Source: GCA-2683135 sp964507445 (GTDB taxonomy: Bacteria > Planctomycetota > GCA-002687715). Taken from it: a DNA stretch of 64,000 bases. Made by a program: the position numbers and the translations under genes. Position 1 is the first letter of the stretch. Every line of letters begins with the position of its first letter. The stretch lies in assembly GCA_964507445.1 (NCBI GenBank), contig CAZDQF010000001.1, positions 310,001-374,000 on the forward strand, written 5' to 3'. Below are positions 33,629-42,999 of this stretch, piece after piece. Below the pieces are notes generated by a model, which saw nothing but the letters and a program-made list of their open reading frames with translations, searched no databases and was not told where the DNA came from.

Positions 33629-36600
33629 ACGACGCGACCAGAGAGCAGATGAAGCAGGAGCTGCTGGAGCTCCACTTCGGATGTCACCCGGACCCGGACA
33701 GCCTGAACACCCGCCTCTCCCAGGACCCCGAGTTGCGGGAGCTTCAAGCGGAGGTGCAACGTGAGGCCACGATCATGGAAGAGGCCGCCAGCGAAGCCAT
33801 CCCGGAGCTGTCTCTCGAGCCGGCCCCCGCGCCCGAACCATCGGTCCGCTCCTGGTGGTCAACGCCTCGCTTCCGGGTGGCCGCCAGCGTCTTGCTCACG
33901 GTCACCCTGGCCATCCCGGTGGCCAACTGGCAGTGGCGCGCACGTCATGCCTCCAACCTCGCCACGGAGTCCGTGGCCATGGTCGTGAGCGGACCGCGCA
34001 CAGCTCCCGACGCCGCGCCGGCCACCTACTCCGTCCAGACCCTGGACCATGCAGACGAGCCGTTCGCCACGCGGGTGTCGTGGGAATCCCGGGACGACAC
34101 CGGGCGGATCGTGGCCGAAGATGTCATCCAATCCGACGGAGATTGTTCCCTCACCATCCCGCAGGCGCTGTCCGGCATCAGCACCATCACGCTGTGCGCC
34201 CTCGACGCCCCCGATCAACCCGCCACCACCATCACCCTCGGAGAGAACTCCCGCCCTCCGCTGGTGCACCTGAGCACCGACAAGCCCCTCTACCGCCCCG
34301 GGGACCTGGTACGCCTCCGCTGCGTCCTCCTGGATCGGGTGTCGGGCACGGCCGTGGACGGCATCTACCGCCTCCGCCTCACGAACCCACGAGAGCAAAC
34401 AGCCCGCTCCTGGTTCGAGAAGGCGACGGATGGGGTCATCGCCGTGGCTCACCCGCTAGGCCAGGACGCCCCGGGCGGGCCGTGGAAGTTTGAGCTTCAG
34501 GACGCCGCCGGCCGGTTCACCGTGTCCTCCGTTCAGTTCAATGTCCGCGAATATCAGGCTCCCCAGCTCGACACCGACCTCAAGCTGGACCGGTCGAGCT
34601 ACGCCGCCGGCTCCGAGGGCGAGCTCGAGATCAAGGTCCGACGGCTGGGGACATCGGTGGATGTCGCCGCCGCCTTCGCGTCGGCCCAAGTCAGCGTGAT
34701 CGTCGACGGCGACCAGACCTGGGTTCAGGAGATCGCCCTGGATCTGGACGGTCGATCGAAGATCACGTTCCCCGTACCCGCCACGGTCAAGCGCGGGGAC
34801 GGACGGGTCGTGGTCCGCGTTCAGGACCGCCGCATCGTCGAGACCGCCGTGAAGACGTTCACCGTTCCGACCTCGGAGGTGCAGGTGTCTCTCTTCCCTG
34901 AGGGTGGAGACCTGGTGGCGGACACACCGGTCCGCGTCTACGCCGAAGTCCATGACGCCGCCGGTCGCCCCGTTCACGCCGAAGGGCAGATCGTGGATGC
35001 AGCGGACGGGAGCTTCGTGGCACCCTTCAAGACCCTCCATGAAGGTAGGGGACGCTTCGAGGTCACCGCTCGACGAGGCCAGCAGCTGGTCCTCGAGTTG
35101 ACCAGCCCCGTAACCCAGGCTGTCTCCCTGCCCGCCGTGGGCGAGGCCGCCGTATCCCTGCGCTCCAAGGGGGATGTGACAGAACCGGGCGCGCCGATCC
35201 ACGTCCAGGTGACCTCCGCCGATCCCGGCCCCTGGATCGTGGCGGCCTTCTGTCGCGGGCACATGGTCGCCAGCACCACCCTGACCGGCAGCGGCCCCCA
35301 TGACGTGGCCCTTCGACCGGACGACCACGTGGCAGGGGTCCTGAGGGTCACGGTGTTCGATCGTCGCCTCGCTCCCGTGGCGGAACGTCTGATCCGCCGC
35401 CGCAACGCCAAGAGCCTTCAAGTGGAGGTCGCGCCCGCACGATCCACCCTGGAGCCAGGAGGCAAGCAGGAGTTGACGCTCCGCGTTTCGGACGAGTCCG
35501 GCGCCCCCGTCGCCGCCGTCCTCGGTGTCACGGTGCGGGACCAGGCAGTAGACGCCCGCGCCACGGAGAAGCACATCGGCATCGCCGACCGCGCCTGGCT
35601 GCTCGGAGACGTCGAGCCCGACGCCCTCGAGGACGTGGAGGCCTTCCTGACAGCCGGCTCGGACGCCGACCGCAACGTCGACCTGCTGCTCGGCACGCGG
35701 GGCTGGCGCCGCTTCGGTTGGCGCGACCCGAGCGCATTCATCGCCGCCCATGAAGACCGCGCCCGTCGTCTGCTCGTGCTGGAAGACCACAGCGCCACCC
35801 CCCTGGTAACCGACACCCGCCCCGACACGGCGGCCGCCTTGTTCGCAGCTCGACAGGAGTCCCGTCGCGCTCGCACCACGGCGGCCCTGACCGCCGCCGC
35901 GATCCTGGGCGCCTTCGGACTCTGGGGCATCTGGCGGCTGCTCCTGTCCTCGGCCGTGCGATTCGGTGCTCGCCAACCGCGACGGGCCACCGCCATGCTC
36001 ATGCCCGCGGTGGTGGCCGTGCTCGCCATGGCGGTCATCCTTCCGCTGCAGCAACAGCCGTCGGCGGACCGCCTCGCGATCATGCCCACGGACGCGGCCT
36101 TCAGTTCGGGAGAAGATAACCTCGTCATGGTATCGGCAGCCCTGACGGTCGTCCCCCGTCCGGAGGGCGAGGCCATGTTGGAATCGGTTATCGCGTTCAC
36201 TGCGGGCATCCGGGACCTGAGGATGCCACTCGGTATGAACGCGTCGGACCGCACGACGGAGGACCCCGGCAATCTGTGGTTCGGCGCCAGCAACACCGCC
36301 ATAGGAATGGGCATCGGTGGAGGCGCACGGCTCGGGAGTACGTTCTTCTGGGCCGACGAGGCGAAGACCGACGAGAAGATGGTGATCGCGCCCAACGCTC
36401 CAGCCTCTACGCTACGGGTCTTCCAGCGCGCCGCCCCTAGTTGGGCCCGGGAGTTCGCTCACGCTCGGCCTACGAACGCGCCACCAGGTGACCGCACGGC
36501 CTTCGCCGATGTCCTCTACTGGCACCCGACCCTGCGCACGAACAGCGAAGGAGAGGCAGCGGTGGGCTTCCAGACGGGGGACCAGGTGACCACATGGGGC

Positions 36601-38574
36601 GTCTACGTGGACGCCCACGGGGCGGGGCGCGTCGGACAGTCCCTGTCCACCTTCACCACGGAGAAGTCCGTCACGGTCGACGCCAAGGTGCCCGTAGCCG
36701 TCACCGCCGGAGACCTGCTCCACCTCCCGGTCACCATCACCGCTCCGGAGGACGCCAGCGAAGCCACCCTCACCGTGCAGAGCGACGGCGCCTTCACCCT
36801 CGACGGTGAGGGACGGACCTCCGGCCAGGTGACGGTGGCCCTGGATCGTGGCGAGGCCCGTGTCCTGCTGCCGATCAAGGTGAACGATCAGGCGCAGCGG
36901 GCCGCCCTCCGAATCGTCGCTGACGTGTCCGGTGCGCGCGACAGCGTGCTGCGATTCGTCAAGGTGTCTCCCGCGGGTTTCCCCAGGACCCGCTCCTACT
37001 CGGGGGTCGCGGGCCCCTCCGCCGTCCAGGTGGTGCCGTCACCGGACTCCGTCCTGGGCGACTCTCTGCGAGCGACCCTCAAGATGTACCCGTCCCCCAT
37101 GTCGACGTTGCAGGACGGCATGGAAGGGATGCTGCGGGAGCCCCACGGCTGCTTCGAGCAGACCTCCAGCGCCAACTACCCCAACGTCATGGCCATGCGG
37201 CTCATGCAGCGATCAGGGGACGGGCGCCGGGCCCTCCCTGCTCAAAGCGCCAACCTGCTGGCCCAGGGTTACCGTCGCCTCACGAGCTTCGAGGTCAAGG
37301 GCGGCGGCTTTGACTGGTACGGCCGGTCCCCCGCTCACGTCGCCCTCACGGCCTACGGCCTGGTGCAGTTCCATGACATGTCCTCGGTGTACGACGTGGA
37401 CGCGGACCTCGTGCGCCGGACCAGCCAGTGGCTGCTGTCCAAGCGCGACGGAGACGGTGGCTTTGATCACACCCACCGCGGCTACGGGTTCGGCGCGGCG
37501 CCGGACGCGGTGCTCGACGCCTACGTCACCTGGGCCCTCGTGACCGCGGGAACGGATCCCTCGGGGCTGAAGGCGGAGCTGGACGCCCTGGAGGCTTCCG
37601 CCTCGGACTGTCACGATGCCTATCAACTCGCGGTCACCGCGTGCGCCATGAAGGAGGCGGGACGGACCGACGCCGCGAAACGGTTCAGGGATCAGCTGGC
37701 CTCCATGCAGGACGCTGACGGCAAGCTGACGGGCGCCACCCGCAGCGTGACCGCCTCCCGTGGCCACGGCCTCGCCGTGGAGACCACCTCCTTCGCCATC
37801 CTCGCCTGGCTGGGGCATCCCGAGCACGGCGGTTCCGTACGCCGCGCCCTGGACTGGCTCCTTGCGCAACGCAACGGCAACGGCACCTTCGGGTCCACCC
37901 AGGCCACGGTCATGGCCATGAAGGCCATCGTCGGATACGCCAACTCGGTCAAACCTCAATCGTTCTCAGGACTCGTGACCATCACGGTCAACGGTCAGCG
38001 CTTCCGCCAGGTCCCCGTCCACATGGGTCACAGCGAAGCGATCCAGGTGGACGGCCTGGCTGCCGTGCTACGGTCGGGCAACAACGTCCTGGAGATCGAG
38101 GCCCCCGCCGACGCGGAGCTCCCGTGGGCCCTGGACATGACGTACCGGTCGTTGCAACCGGCTGACGACCCGGGCTGTGCCCTGGATCTTCAGGTCTCAT
38201 TGAGATCGGGGGCCACCCCCGTGGCCGAGGGGACCAACGCCGCCATCGACGTGGTGGTCACGAACCTGACGGACGAAGGTCAGGCCAACCCTACCGTGGT
38301 CATCGGCCTCCCCTGCGGGCTCGAGGTGACCGACGAGGTCCTGGAGGACCTCAAGCGGTCCGGCACCTTCGCCTACTACGAGCTGCGGGAGCGCGACCTG
38401 GTGCTGTACTGGGACGGCATCGCACCCAGCGCCTCCTACCGCTTCACCGTCGATGCGGTGGCGCGGGTTCCCGGGGAGACCCGCGGCGACGCCTCCCGGG
38501 CCTGGCTGTACTACGAACCGAACCTGGAGCGCTGGGCACCGCCCCTGCAATGCAGGGTCACCGCGATCCGCTGA
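33625..38574 (+). CDS. Membrane-anchored alpha-2-macroglobulin-like protein with anti-sigma-like N-terminus
   Basis: 1649 residues. Residues 1-82 are a charged, probably cytoplasmic domain; 83-101 is a membrane helix. Macroglobulin beta domains follow (HLSTDKPLYRPGDLVRLRCV is the classic MG2 start). Two more hydrophobic segments near 753-772 and 793-810 enclose a basic loop, consistent with a membrane hairpin. The thioester motif is intact in HGCFEQTSS (Cys1176, Gln1179), followed by an alpha-helical thioester domain and a macroglobulin receptor-like end. Such proteins trap proteases by covalent capture. Bacterial A2Ms are usually periplasmic lipoproteins next to PBP1C; here the gene is coupled to an ECF sigma factor, so the N-terminal 80 residues may bind and hold that sigma factor. 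No zinc-binding anti-sigma motif is seen. Confidence 0.85.
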   Translation: MNDATREQMKQELLELHFGCHPDPDSLNTRLSQDPELRELQAEVQREATIMEEAASEAIPELSLEPAPAPEPSVRSWWSTPRFRVAASVLLTVTLAIPVANWQWRARHASNLATESVAMVVSGPRTAPDAAPATYSVQTLDHADEPFATRVSWESRDDTGRIVAEDVIQSDGDCSLTIPQALSGISTITLCALDAPDQPATTITLGENSRPPLVHLSTDKPLYRPGDLVRLRCVLLDRVSGTAVDGIYRLRLTNPREQTARSWFEKATDGVIAVAHPLGQDAPGGPWKFELQDAAGRFTVSSVQFNVREYQAPQLDTDLKLDRSSYAAGSEGELEIKVRRLGTSVDVAAAFASAQVSVIVDGDQTWVQEIALDLDGRSKITFPVPATVKRGDGRVVVRVQDRRIVETAVKTFTVPTSEVQVSLFPEGGDLVADTPVRVYAEVHDAAGRPVHAEGQIVDAADGSFVAPFKTLHEGRGRFEVTARRGQQLVLELTSPVTQAVSLPAVGEAAVSLRSKGDVTEPGAPIHVQVTSADPGPWIVAAFCRGHMVASTTLTGSGPHDVALRPDDHVAGVLRVTVFDRRLAPVAERLIRRRNAKSLQVEVAPARSTLEPGGKQELTLRVSDESGAPVAAVLGVTVRDQAVDARATEKHIGIADRAWLLGDVEPDALEDVEAFLTAGSDADRNVDLLLGTRGWRRFGWRDPSAFIAAHEDRARRLLVLEDHSATPLVTDTRPDTAAALFAARQESRRARTTAALTAAAILGAFGLWGIWRLLLSSAVRFGARQPRRATAMLMPAVVAVLAMAVILPLQQQPSADRLAIMPTDAAFSSGEDNLVMVSAALTVVPRPEGEAMLESVIAFTAGIRDLRMPLGMNASDRTTEDPGNLWFGASNTAIGMGIGGGARLGSTFFWADEAKTDEKMVIAPNAPASTLRVFQRAAPSWAREFAHARPTNAPPGDRTAFADVLYWHPTLRTNSEGEAAVGFQTGDQVTTWGVYVDAHGAGRVGQSLSTFTTEKSVTVDAKVPVAVTAGDLLHLPVTITAPEDASEATLTVQSDGAFTLDGEGRTSGQVTVALDRGEARVLLPIKVNDQAQRAALRIVADVSGARDSVLRFVKVSPAGFPRTRSYSGVAGPSAVQVVPSPDSVLGDSLRATLKMYPSPMSTLQDGMEGMLREPHGCFEQTSSANYPNVMAMRLMQRSGDGRRALPAQSANLLAQGYRRLTSFEVKGGGFDWYGRSPAHVALTAYGLVQFHDMSSVYDVDADLVRRTSQWLLSKRDGDGGFDHTHRGYGFGAAPDAVLDAYVTWALVTAGTDPSGLKAELDALEASASDCHDAYQLAVTACAMKEAGRTDAAKRFRDQLASMQDADGKLTGATRSVTASRGHGLAVETTSFAILAWLGHPEHGGSVRRALDWLLAQRNGNGTFGSTQATVMAMKAIVGYANSVKPQSFSGLVTITVNGQRFRQVPVHMGHSEAIQVDGLAAVLRSGNNVLEIEAPADAELPWALDMTYRSLQPADDPGCALDLQVSLRSGATPVAEGTNAAIDVVVTNLTDEGQANPTVVIGLPCGLEVTDEVLEDLKRSGTFAYYELRERDLVLYWDGIAPSASYRFTVDAVARVPGETRGDASRAWLYYEPNLERWAPPLQCRVTAIR

Positions 38575-38585
38575 TGCGGCAGGAG

Positions 38586-38617
38586 AGTCGCCGTCGTCTC
38601 ACCGGGCGACGGCGGCT
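38586..38617. terminator. Bidirectional terminator-like hairpin
   Basis: Arms AGTCGCCGTCG (38586-38596) and CGACGGCGGCT (38607-38617) pair over 11 bp (one G-T) around a 10-base loop, in the 40-base gap between the convergent macroglobulin and selenoprotein genes. No clear T tract follows on either strand. Confidence 0.5.
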
Positions 38618-39450
38618 CACCGCTTGGACTTCAGCGCCTCCCGGAGACGCTTCTGCAACGCCTCCGCGGACGGCGTATCGCCGTTGAACGCCACCTTCCC
38701 GTGGCGGTCGATGATGATGGTCCAGGGTGACCAACGGGGCCGATACAGGCGCCAGGACTCTGACCATGCCATGGCGTCGATCCGCGCGTCCTCCATCACC
38801 ACGGCTCGAGAACCGGCATCACGGGCCTGCTCCACCGCCCGCTCGAAGGTGTTGCGCCCATGCTCCTTCGCGACCCCATGCAGGTTGACGAACACCACGT
38901 CCTCATCCTCGCGGAGCGCCTTCTCCGCGGCCACGTGCACGGGGAACCCCCGGCGCTCACAATGCGGTCACAAGGCCTGGAACAAGTAGATGCAGACGAC
39001 CTTTCCCTTGAGCGATTCGAGGGTCGGCGGGGCCTTCCCCGGAACCATCGGGCTCCAGCGCTCGGCCCACCAGGGCGGCGCCGCCTTACCCACCGCGAGG
39101 GGCTTCCGATCCCACTCGAGGTCACCCCACACACCACGCCAGGTGGCCATGGTGGCATCCACATTCCGCACCCGGTCACCCTTCTTCAGCGTCAGGTGAA
39201 CCTTGGACCCGGGCTTGACCTTGTAGAGCCGAGCGCGGGCGTCCACCACGGTACGCACCAACTCTCCGTCCACCGCCATGAGCCGCTCACCCATCGCCAC
39301 ACCAGCCCGCGCAGCCGGCCCCCCGGGTACGAGGGTGCACACCACCACATCACGACCGTCGTGGCCCAGCACGACCCCGAGCACGCCGGGGTCCTGCCCG
39401 AACGTGGTCACGGAACAAGCCAGCAGCAGCAGCCCTGTGGCACGGATCAT
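38617..39450 (-). CDS. PDZ-thioredoxin-like selenoprotein (UPHC active site)
   Basis: 277 residues if TGA at 38970-38968 is read as selenocysteine (residue 161). Signal peptide (GLLLLACSVTTFGQ), then a PDZ domain (residues about 22-100; VVLGHDGRDVVVCTLVPGGPAARAG), then a thioredoxin/TlpA-like domain from about 115. The frame runs GKVVCIYLFQAL-U-PHCERRGF, placing Sec exactly where the first Cys of a CxxC redox site belongs (U161-P-H-C164), and continues open for another 116 codons with typical TlpA features (WTIIIDRHGKVAFNG). A hairpin with a GU loop starts 15 bases after the TGA. Start ATG at 39450; an upstream ATG at 39492 would precede the signal peptide. Probably a periplasmic thiol/selenol oxidoreductase acting on a PDZ-bound target. 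Confidence 0.8.
38940..38952 (-). promoter_or_regulatory. bSECIS-like hairpin of the PDZ-thioredoxin gene
   Basis: On the minus strand, CGGGG-GTT-CCCCG forms a 5-bp stem with a GU-containing loop, the loop G lying 20 bases after the TGA. Distance and loop G/U match the bacterial SECIS rule; the lower stem is imperfect. Confidence 0.6.
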
Positions 39451-39488
39451 CGCACCATGGTAGCGAGGACATGCATGTCCATGCCACC

Positions 39489-41252
39489 TCACCCGCCCGC
39501 CTCCTTGACCAGACGGAAGAGGGCGTCACGGTCTCGATCCCTGATGACCCGATCCATGGCCCGGCGGTAGAGCAACAGCCCGGGTTCACGTTGCCCCGCG
39601 GTCACCAGGAGTCGCCCGGCGCTGACCAGGGGCTGAAAATCCCACGGCCGCGCTCGCGCCGCCTCTTCCAAGCTCGCGACCACTCGCCGCAACACCTCCT
39701 GGGCTTCTGCGGGGCGCCCCAGGGAATTCAGGAGTTGCCACAGGTCACGACCCGCTCGCCAGTCCCGCGGCTCCAACTGCAAGGCGCGTCGGAGCGCGTG
39801 TTCTGCGCCCACCCGGTTCCCTCCGGCCAGCCGCAGACGCCCCAGGTCCGCCCACGCCGGACCGATCATGGGCCATCCCTCGATCACTCCATGGAGCTCC
39901 GCTTGCGCCTCCTGCAGCTCCCCGGCAGCGCCGAGGACCCGGGCCAGCTCAAGGCGCCACCGATACTCCCCCGGGGACCGGGCCACGGCAGCACGGAGCG
40001 CCTCCTGGGCCCCCTCGCGGTCCCCTGCACGGTTGGCCAGTTGCCCCCCCCCCCCCCCCCCCCCCCCCGCGCCGCCCCGCGGCGCCCCCCGCCGCTGGGA
40101 CGCGAAGAGGGTCGCTTCGTCCGCATACTCCCCCGCCCGGAAGCCTGTCTGCACGGTCGCCAACGCCACCAATCCCGACAGCAGGGCCACGCCCGCGAGC
40201 GGCCTCACCGGCCTGATCGCACACAGCAACCACACCACGGCGCCGGCCGCGGGCAGGCAAAGGAAGCGCTCGGCGAACGTCTCGCTGCCGCGAGCCATGA
40301 GGTTCAGCGCAGGGATCAGGGGCAACAGGAACAAGGCCCCGGCGAATCCCCAGGGAGAGGGTCGACGAAGGGACCAGGCCGCCAACCCCAGCAGCACCAC
40401 GGCTGCGACGATGCCCACAGGATCGGCGCCGCCCGGCTCGTCGTACTCGTGCCTCAACGGAAGTGGCCAGATCAACAACAGCCCGTATCGCCCGAGCCAC
40501 CCCGCGGCGTACACGCACATCTCTCCCCAGGAAGCACCGGGGAGCGCCGCCTGGATACCCGTCGGTCCCATGGCACCCAGGACCGACCACCGCATCCCGA
40601 TCCATGGCAGCACCGCCACGGCCATGACGACCGCCACGCGGACGCGATCTCTACCAACCAGCCCCGGGAGCAACGGTGCGAGGACCACGAGGGCCGCTCC
40701 CTGCTCCTTGGCGAGGATCGCCGCCGACGCCAGGGACCCGGCCACGATCAAGCGGCGCGCGGAGGCGCCACGACTCAACACCACCAGGCTCCAGAGCGCA
40801 CAGACGGTCATGAGGCATTCCGCTCGACCGCTGATCCACAAGAACGCCTCGGATCGAGCAGGGTGAACGCCGAACAAGGCGGCCCCCAGGACAGCATGGA
40901 CGGGCCGGAAACCGAGCCGACTCAGGAGCACCGCCAACAACAACGCCGCCGCCCCGTTGAGAATCAGGTTGTGAAGATGGGCCATTGGAGCGTGGCCCTC
41001 GGACACATCGCTGACGAGCCAGTCGAACCGGAACGATGCCGTCGCAAGAGGACGATAGAGCCCCAGGTCCTCGTAGGGCCAAAGGGGCGCCGTCAGGAGG
41101 ATCATGGGCCCTACGGGGTCCGTCACGTGGGGGTTGCGTGTCAGGTAGAGCCGGTCATCGCGTATCAGCCCGCCTTCGATGGAGGGCAGCCCCACCACGA
41201 TGGCCAGCAGGAACACGCCCGCTCGCGCCAGATTCTGATTCCGAGCACCCAT
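39489..41252 (-). CDS. TMTC-like multi-pass membrane protein with TPR repeats
   Basis: 587 residues. The N-terminal 370 residues have about ten membrane helices with GT-C/TMTC-type landmarks: IRDDRLYLTRNP early in the chain (acidic pair after the first helix), LYRPLATASFRFDW, HLHNLILNGAAALLLAVLL, GVHPARSEAFLWISGRAE, then KEQGAALVVL. TPR repeats follow (about 400-570; AQEALRAAVARSPGEYRWRLELARVLG). Such proteins are putative dolichol/undecaprenyl-linked sugar transferases. Between the two parts is a Gly run encoded by a 25-base poly-C tract, probably replacing the end of one TPR; the tract may be artefact or a slippage site. Start ATG at 41252. Confidence 0.8.
   Translation of the reverse strand: MGARNQNLARAGVFLLAIVVGLPSIEGGLIRDDRLYLTRNPHVTDPVGPMILLTAPLWPYEDLGLYRPLATASFRFDWLVSDVSEGHAPMAHLHNLILNGAAALLLAVLLSRLGFRPVHAVLGAALFGVHPARSEAFLWISGRAECLMTVCALWSLVVLSRGASARRLIVAGSLASAAILAKEQGAALVVLAPLLPGLVGRDRVRVAVVMAVAVLPWIGMRWSVLGAMGPTGIQAALPGASWGEMCVYAAGWLGRYGLLLIWPLPLRHEYDEPGGADPVGIVAAVVLLGLAAWSLRRPSPWGFAGALFLLPLIPALNLMARGSETFAERFLCLPAAGAVVWLLCAIRPVRPLAGVALLSGLVALATVQTGFRAGEYADEATLFASQRRGAPRGGAGGGGGGGGQLANRAGDREGAQEALRAAVARSPGEYRWRLELARVLGAAGELQEAQAELHGVIEGWPMIGPAWADLGRLRLAGGNRVGAEHALRRALQLEPRDWRAGRDLWQLLNSLGRPAEAQEVLRRVVASLEEAARARPWDFQPLVSAGRLLVTAGQREPGLLLYRRAMDRVIRDRDRDALFRLVKEAGG
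40044..40068. repeat. 25-base homopolymeric C tract inside a coding region
   Basis: Twenty-five consecutive C on the plus strand (poly-G in the coding strand of the TMTC-like gene), followed by a C/G-rich stretch to about 40100. It encodes a Gly run at the junction of the membrane and TPR parts. The frame is open on both sides with 25 bases; one base more or less would truncate the protein. Confidence 0.9.
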
Positions 41253-41334
41253 GCAGGACGACGACGCGCGGTTTCACGTCGAGCGGGGGTTAGAATACCA
41301 CTGGCTCCCCGGGTTGATTCAGCACCGCGAGACC

Positions 41335-42969
41335 ATGCCGCTTACCAGACAAATCACCGCCGTCCTGACCCTGACGCTCGCCGTCCTTGCCTCCACCGCG
41401 AAGGCTCAGTCCCCCGGATGGGTGCCGGACCAGCTGTGCGTCCAACTGCGAGCGGACATCCCTGACGCCCAACAACGCCGCATCCTGGACTCCTTCGGCC
41501 TGCGGGTACGCCTCCACTACCCCCTGCTGCAGGCGTTCTGGGTGGACACGCCCCCGGGGGCTGACCTCCTGGCCCTGGCTTCCGGCCTTCAGGAAGACCC
41601 TCGCTTCGTCTTCGCCCATCCCAACTGGTACGGCGTCAGGCACGGCGGCCCGCTCTTCCCCAACGACCCCGAATTCGTCAACCAGTACGGCCTCCACAAC
41701 ACGGGGCAGTCCATCGCCGGACAGGCCGGGACAACGGACGCAGACGTTGACGCCCCGGAAGCCTGGAGCATCCGGACAGACGCCACGGACGCGCTCATCG
41801 CGGTGGTGGACACCGGGCTGCACCTGCTCCACCCGGACATCATCGAGAACGTCTGGCAGAACCCTGTGGAGCCCCTTGACGGGATCGACAACGACGGCAA
41901 CGGCCTGGTGGATGATCGCTACGGCTGGGACTTCGCCGCCAACGACAACATCCCTGATGACACCAACGGCCACGGCACCTGGGTCACCGGCGTCCTCGCC
42001 GCACGGGGCGGCAACGGCCTGGGGGTCACGGGCGTCTGCTGGACCGCGCGCATCATGACCCTTCGAGATGGCTTCGCCGCCCCTCAGGCGGCCCTCTCCG
42101 CCGCCGCCATCGAGTACGCCGCCGCCCACTCCGCGGACGTCATCAACTTCAGCTCCGGGTATCCGGCGGCAGCGGCCGGCATCCTCGGCGCCGCCTTCGA
42201 CACCGCGGAGACCGCCGGCTGTGTCGTGGTCGTGTCCGCAGGAAACGGCGGCAGCAACATCGAAGGGGGCACCCTGAACGTCCCCGCGGAGTTCACCAAC
42301 CCGAACATCCTCGTGGTCGCCGCCTCCGACAACCAGGATCAACCCTCGACCTTCACCGACTACGGCCCCGTCAGCGTCGACGTCGCCGCGGCGGGAACCC
42401 AGGTACGCACCACCGGCCTCGGGGCGAGCTACCTGTACGTGGATGGGACGTCGTTCTCTGCGCCCCTGGCCGCAGGCTGCGTCGCCCTGGTCCGCGCCCA
42501 CGACCGCGGCCTGTCCGCCACCGGCGCCATCAACGCCGTCATGTCGACGTGTGACGTGATCCCAGCCTGGGCCGGGCTCACCGTGAGCGGCGGCCGCGTC
42601 AACCTCCACGACGCCCTCGCGGCCCTTACACCGAGCCCCCACCTCCGGCTCCGACTGGAAGACCTCGGGGCAGGGACCGGACGCCTGACGATCCTGGGTG
42701 CGTCCCCCGGCGCCAGCCTGCTCACTCCCATCTCCCCGAACCCGATCTTCCCTGCCGGCACGGGGCCCCTGCTCGGGTTGCCGGTGGATGCCCTCACGTC
42801 CCTGCTGCTGCCCGTGGAGCCGTTCTACGCCACCGCCGATGGCAACGGTGCGTACTCCTACACCTCCTCCGGGCTGCTGCCGGGACTCGCCATCCAGGCG
42901 CGGGCGGCGGAGTTCGACCCCCTCCTGGGCATCCTCCAACTCAGCCCCATCGCCACGCTGCTGTTCTGA
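41335..42969 (+). CDS. Secreted subtilisin-like serine protease (S8)
   Basis: 544 residues; signal peptide (LTLAVLASTAKAQ), then an inhibitor-like propeptide (about 30-110). The catalytic residues are Asp in VVDTGLHLLHPD (about 159), His in NGHGTWVTG (about 212), the oxyanion Asn in VSAGNGG and Ser in DGTSFSAPLAAG (about 372). A C-terminal beta domain of about 110 residues (from PHLRLRLEDLG) resembles tails of other exoproteins in this window. The ATG at 41335 puts the signal peptide at the N-terminus; the open frame extends 28 codons upstream over the divergent start of the TMTC-like gene and is less likely. Extracellular protein degradation. Confidence 0.9.
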   Translation: MPLTRQITAVLTLTLAVLASTAKAQSPGWVPDQLCVQLRADIPDAQQRRILDSFGLRVRLHYPLLQAFWVDTPPGADLLALASGLQEDPRFVFAHPNWYGVRHGGPLFPNDPEFVNQYGLHNTGQSIAGQAGTTDADVDAPEAWSIRTDATDALIAVVDTGLHLLHPDIIENVWQNPVEPLDGIDNDGNGLVDDRYGWDFAANDNIPDDTNGHGTWVTGVLAARGGNGLGVTGVCWTARIMTLRDGFAAPQAALSAAAIEYAAAHSADVINFSSGYPAAAAGILGAAFDTAETAGCVVVVSAGNGGSNIEGGTLNVPAEFTNPNILVVAASDNQDQPSTFTDYGPVSVDVAAAGTQVRTTGLGASYLYVDGTSFSAPLAAGCVALVRAHDRGLSATGAINAVMSTCDVIPAWAGLTVSGGRVNLHDALAALTPSPHLRLRLEDLGAGTGRLTILGASPGASLLTPISPNPIFPAGTGPLLGLPVDALTSLLLPVEPFYATADGNGAYSYTSSGLLPGLAIQARAAEFDPLLGILQLSPIATLLF

Positions 42970-42999
42970 GACCGCTCGGTGGGTCGCCCGACCCGTGAC

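Noticed and set aside
40000..40110. Minisatellite or CRISPR-like repeat
   Set aside because: It is a single homopolymer with C/G-rich flanks, not spaced repeats.
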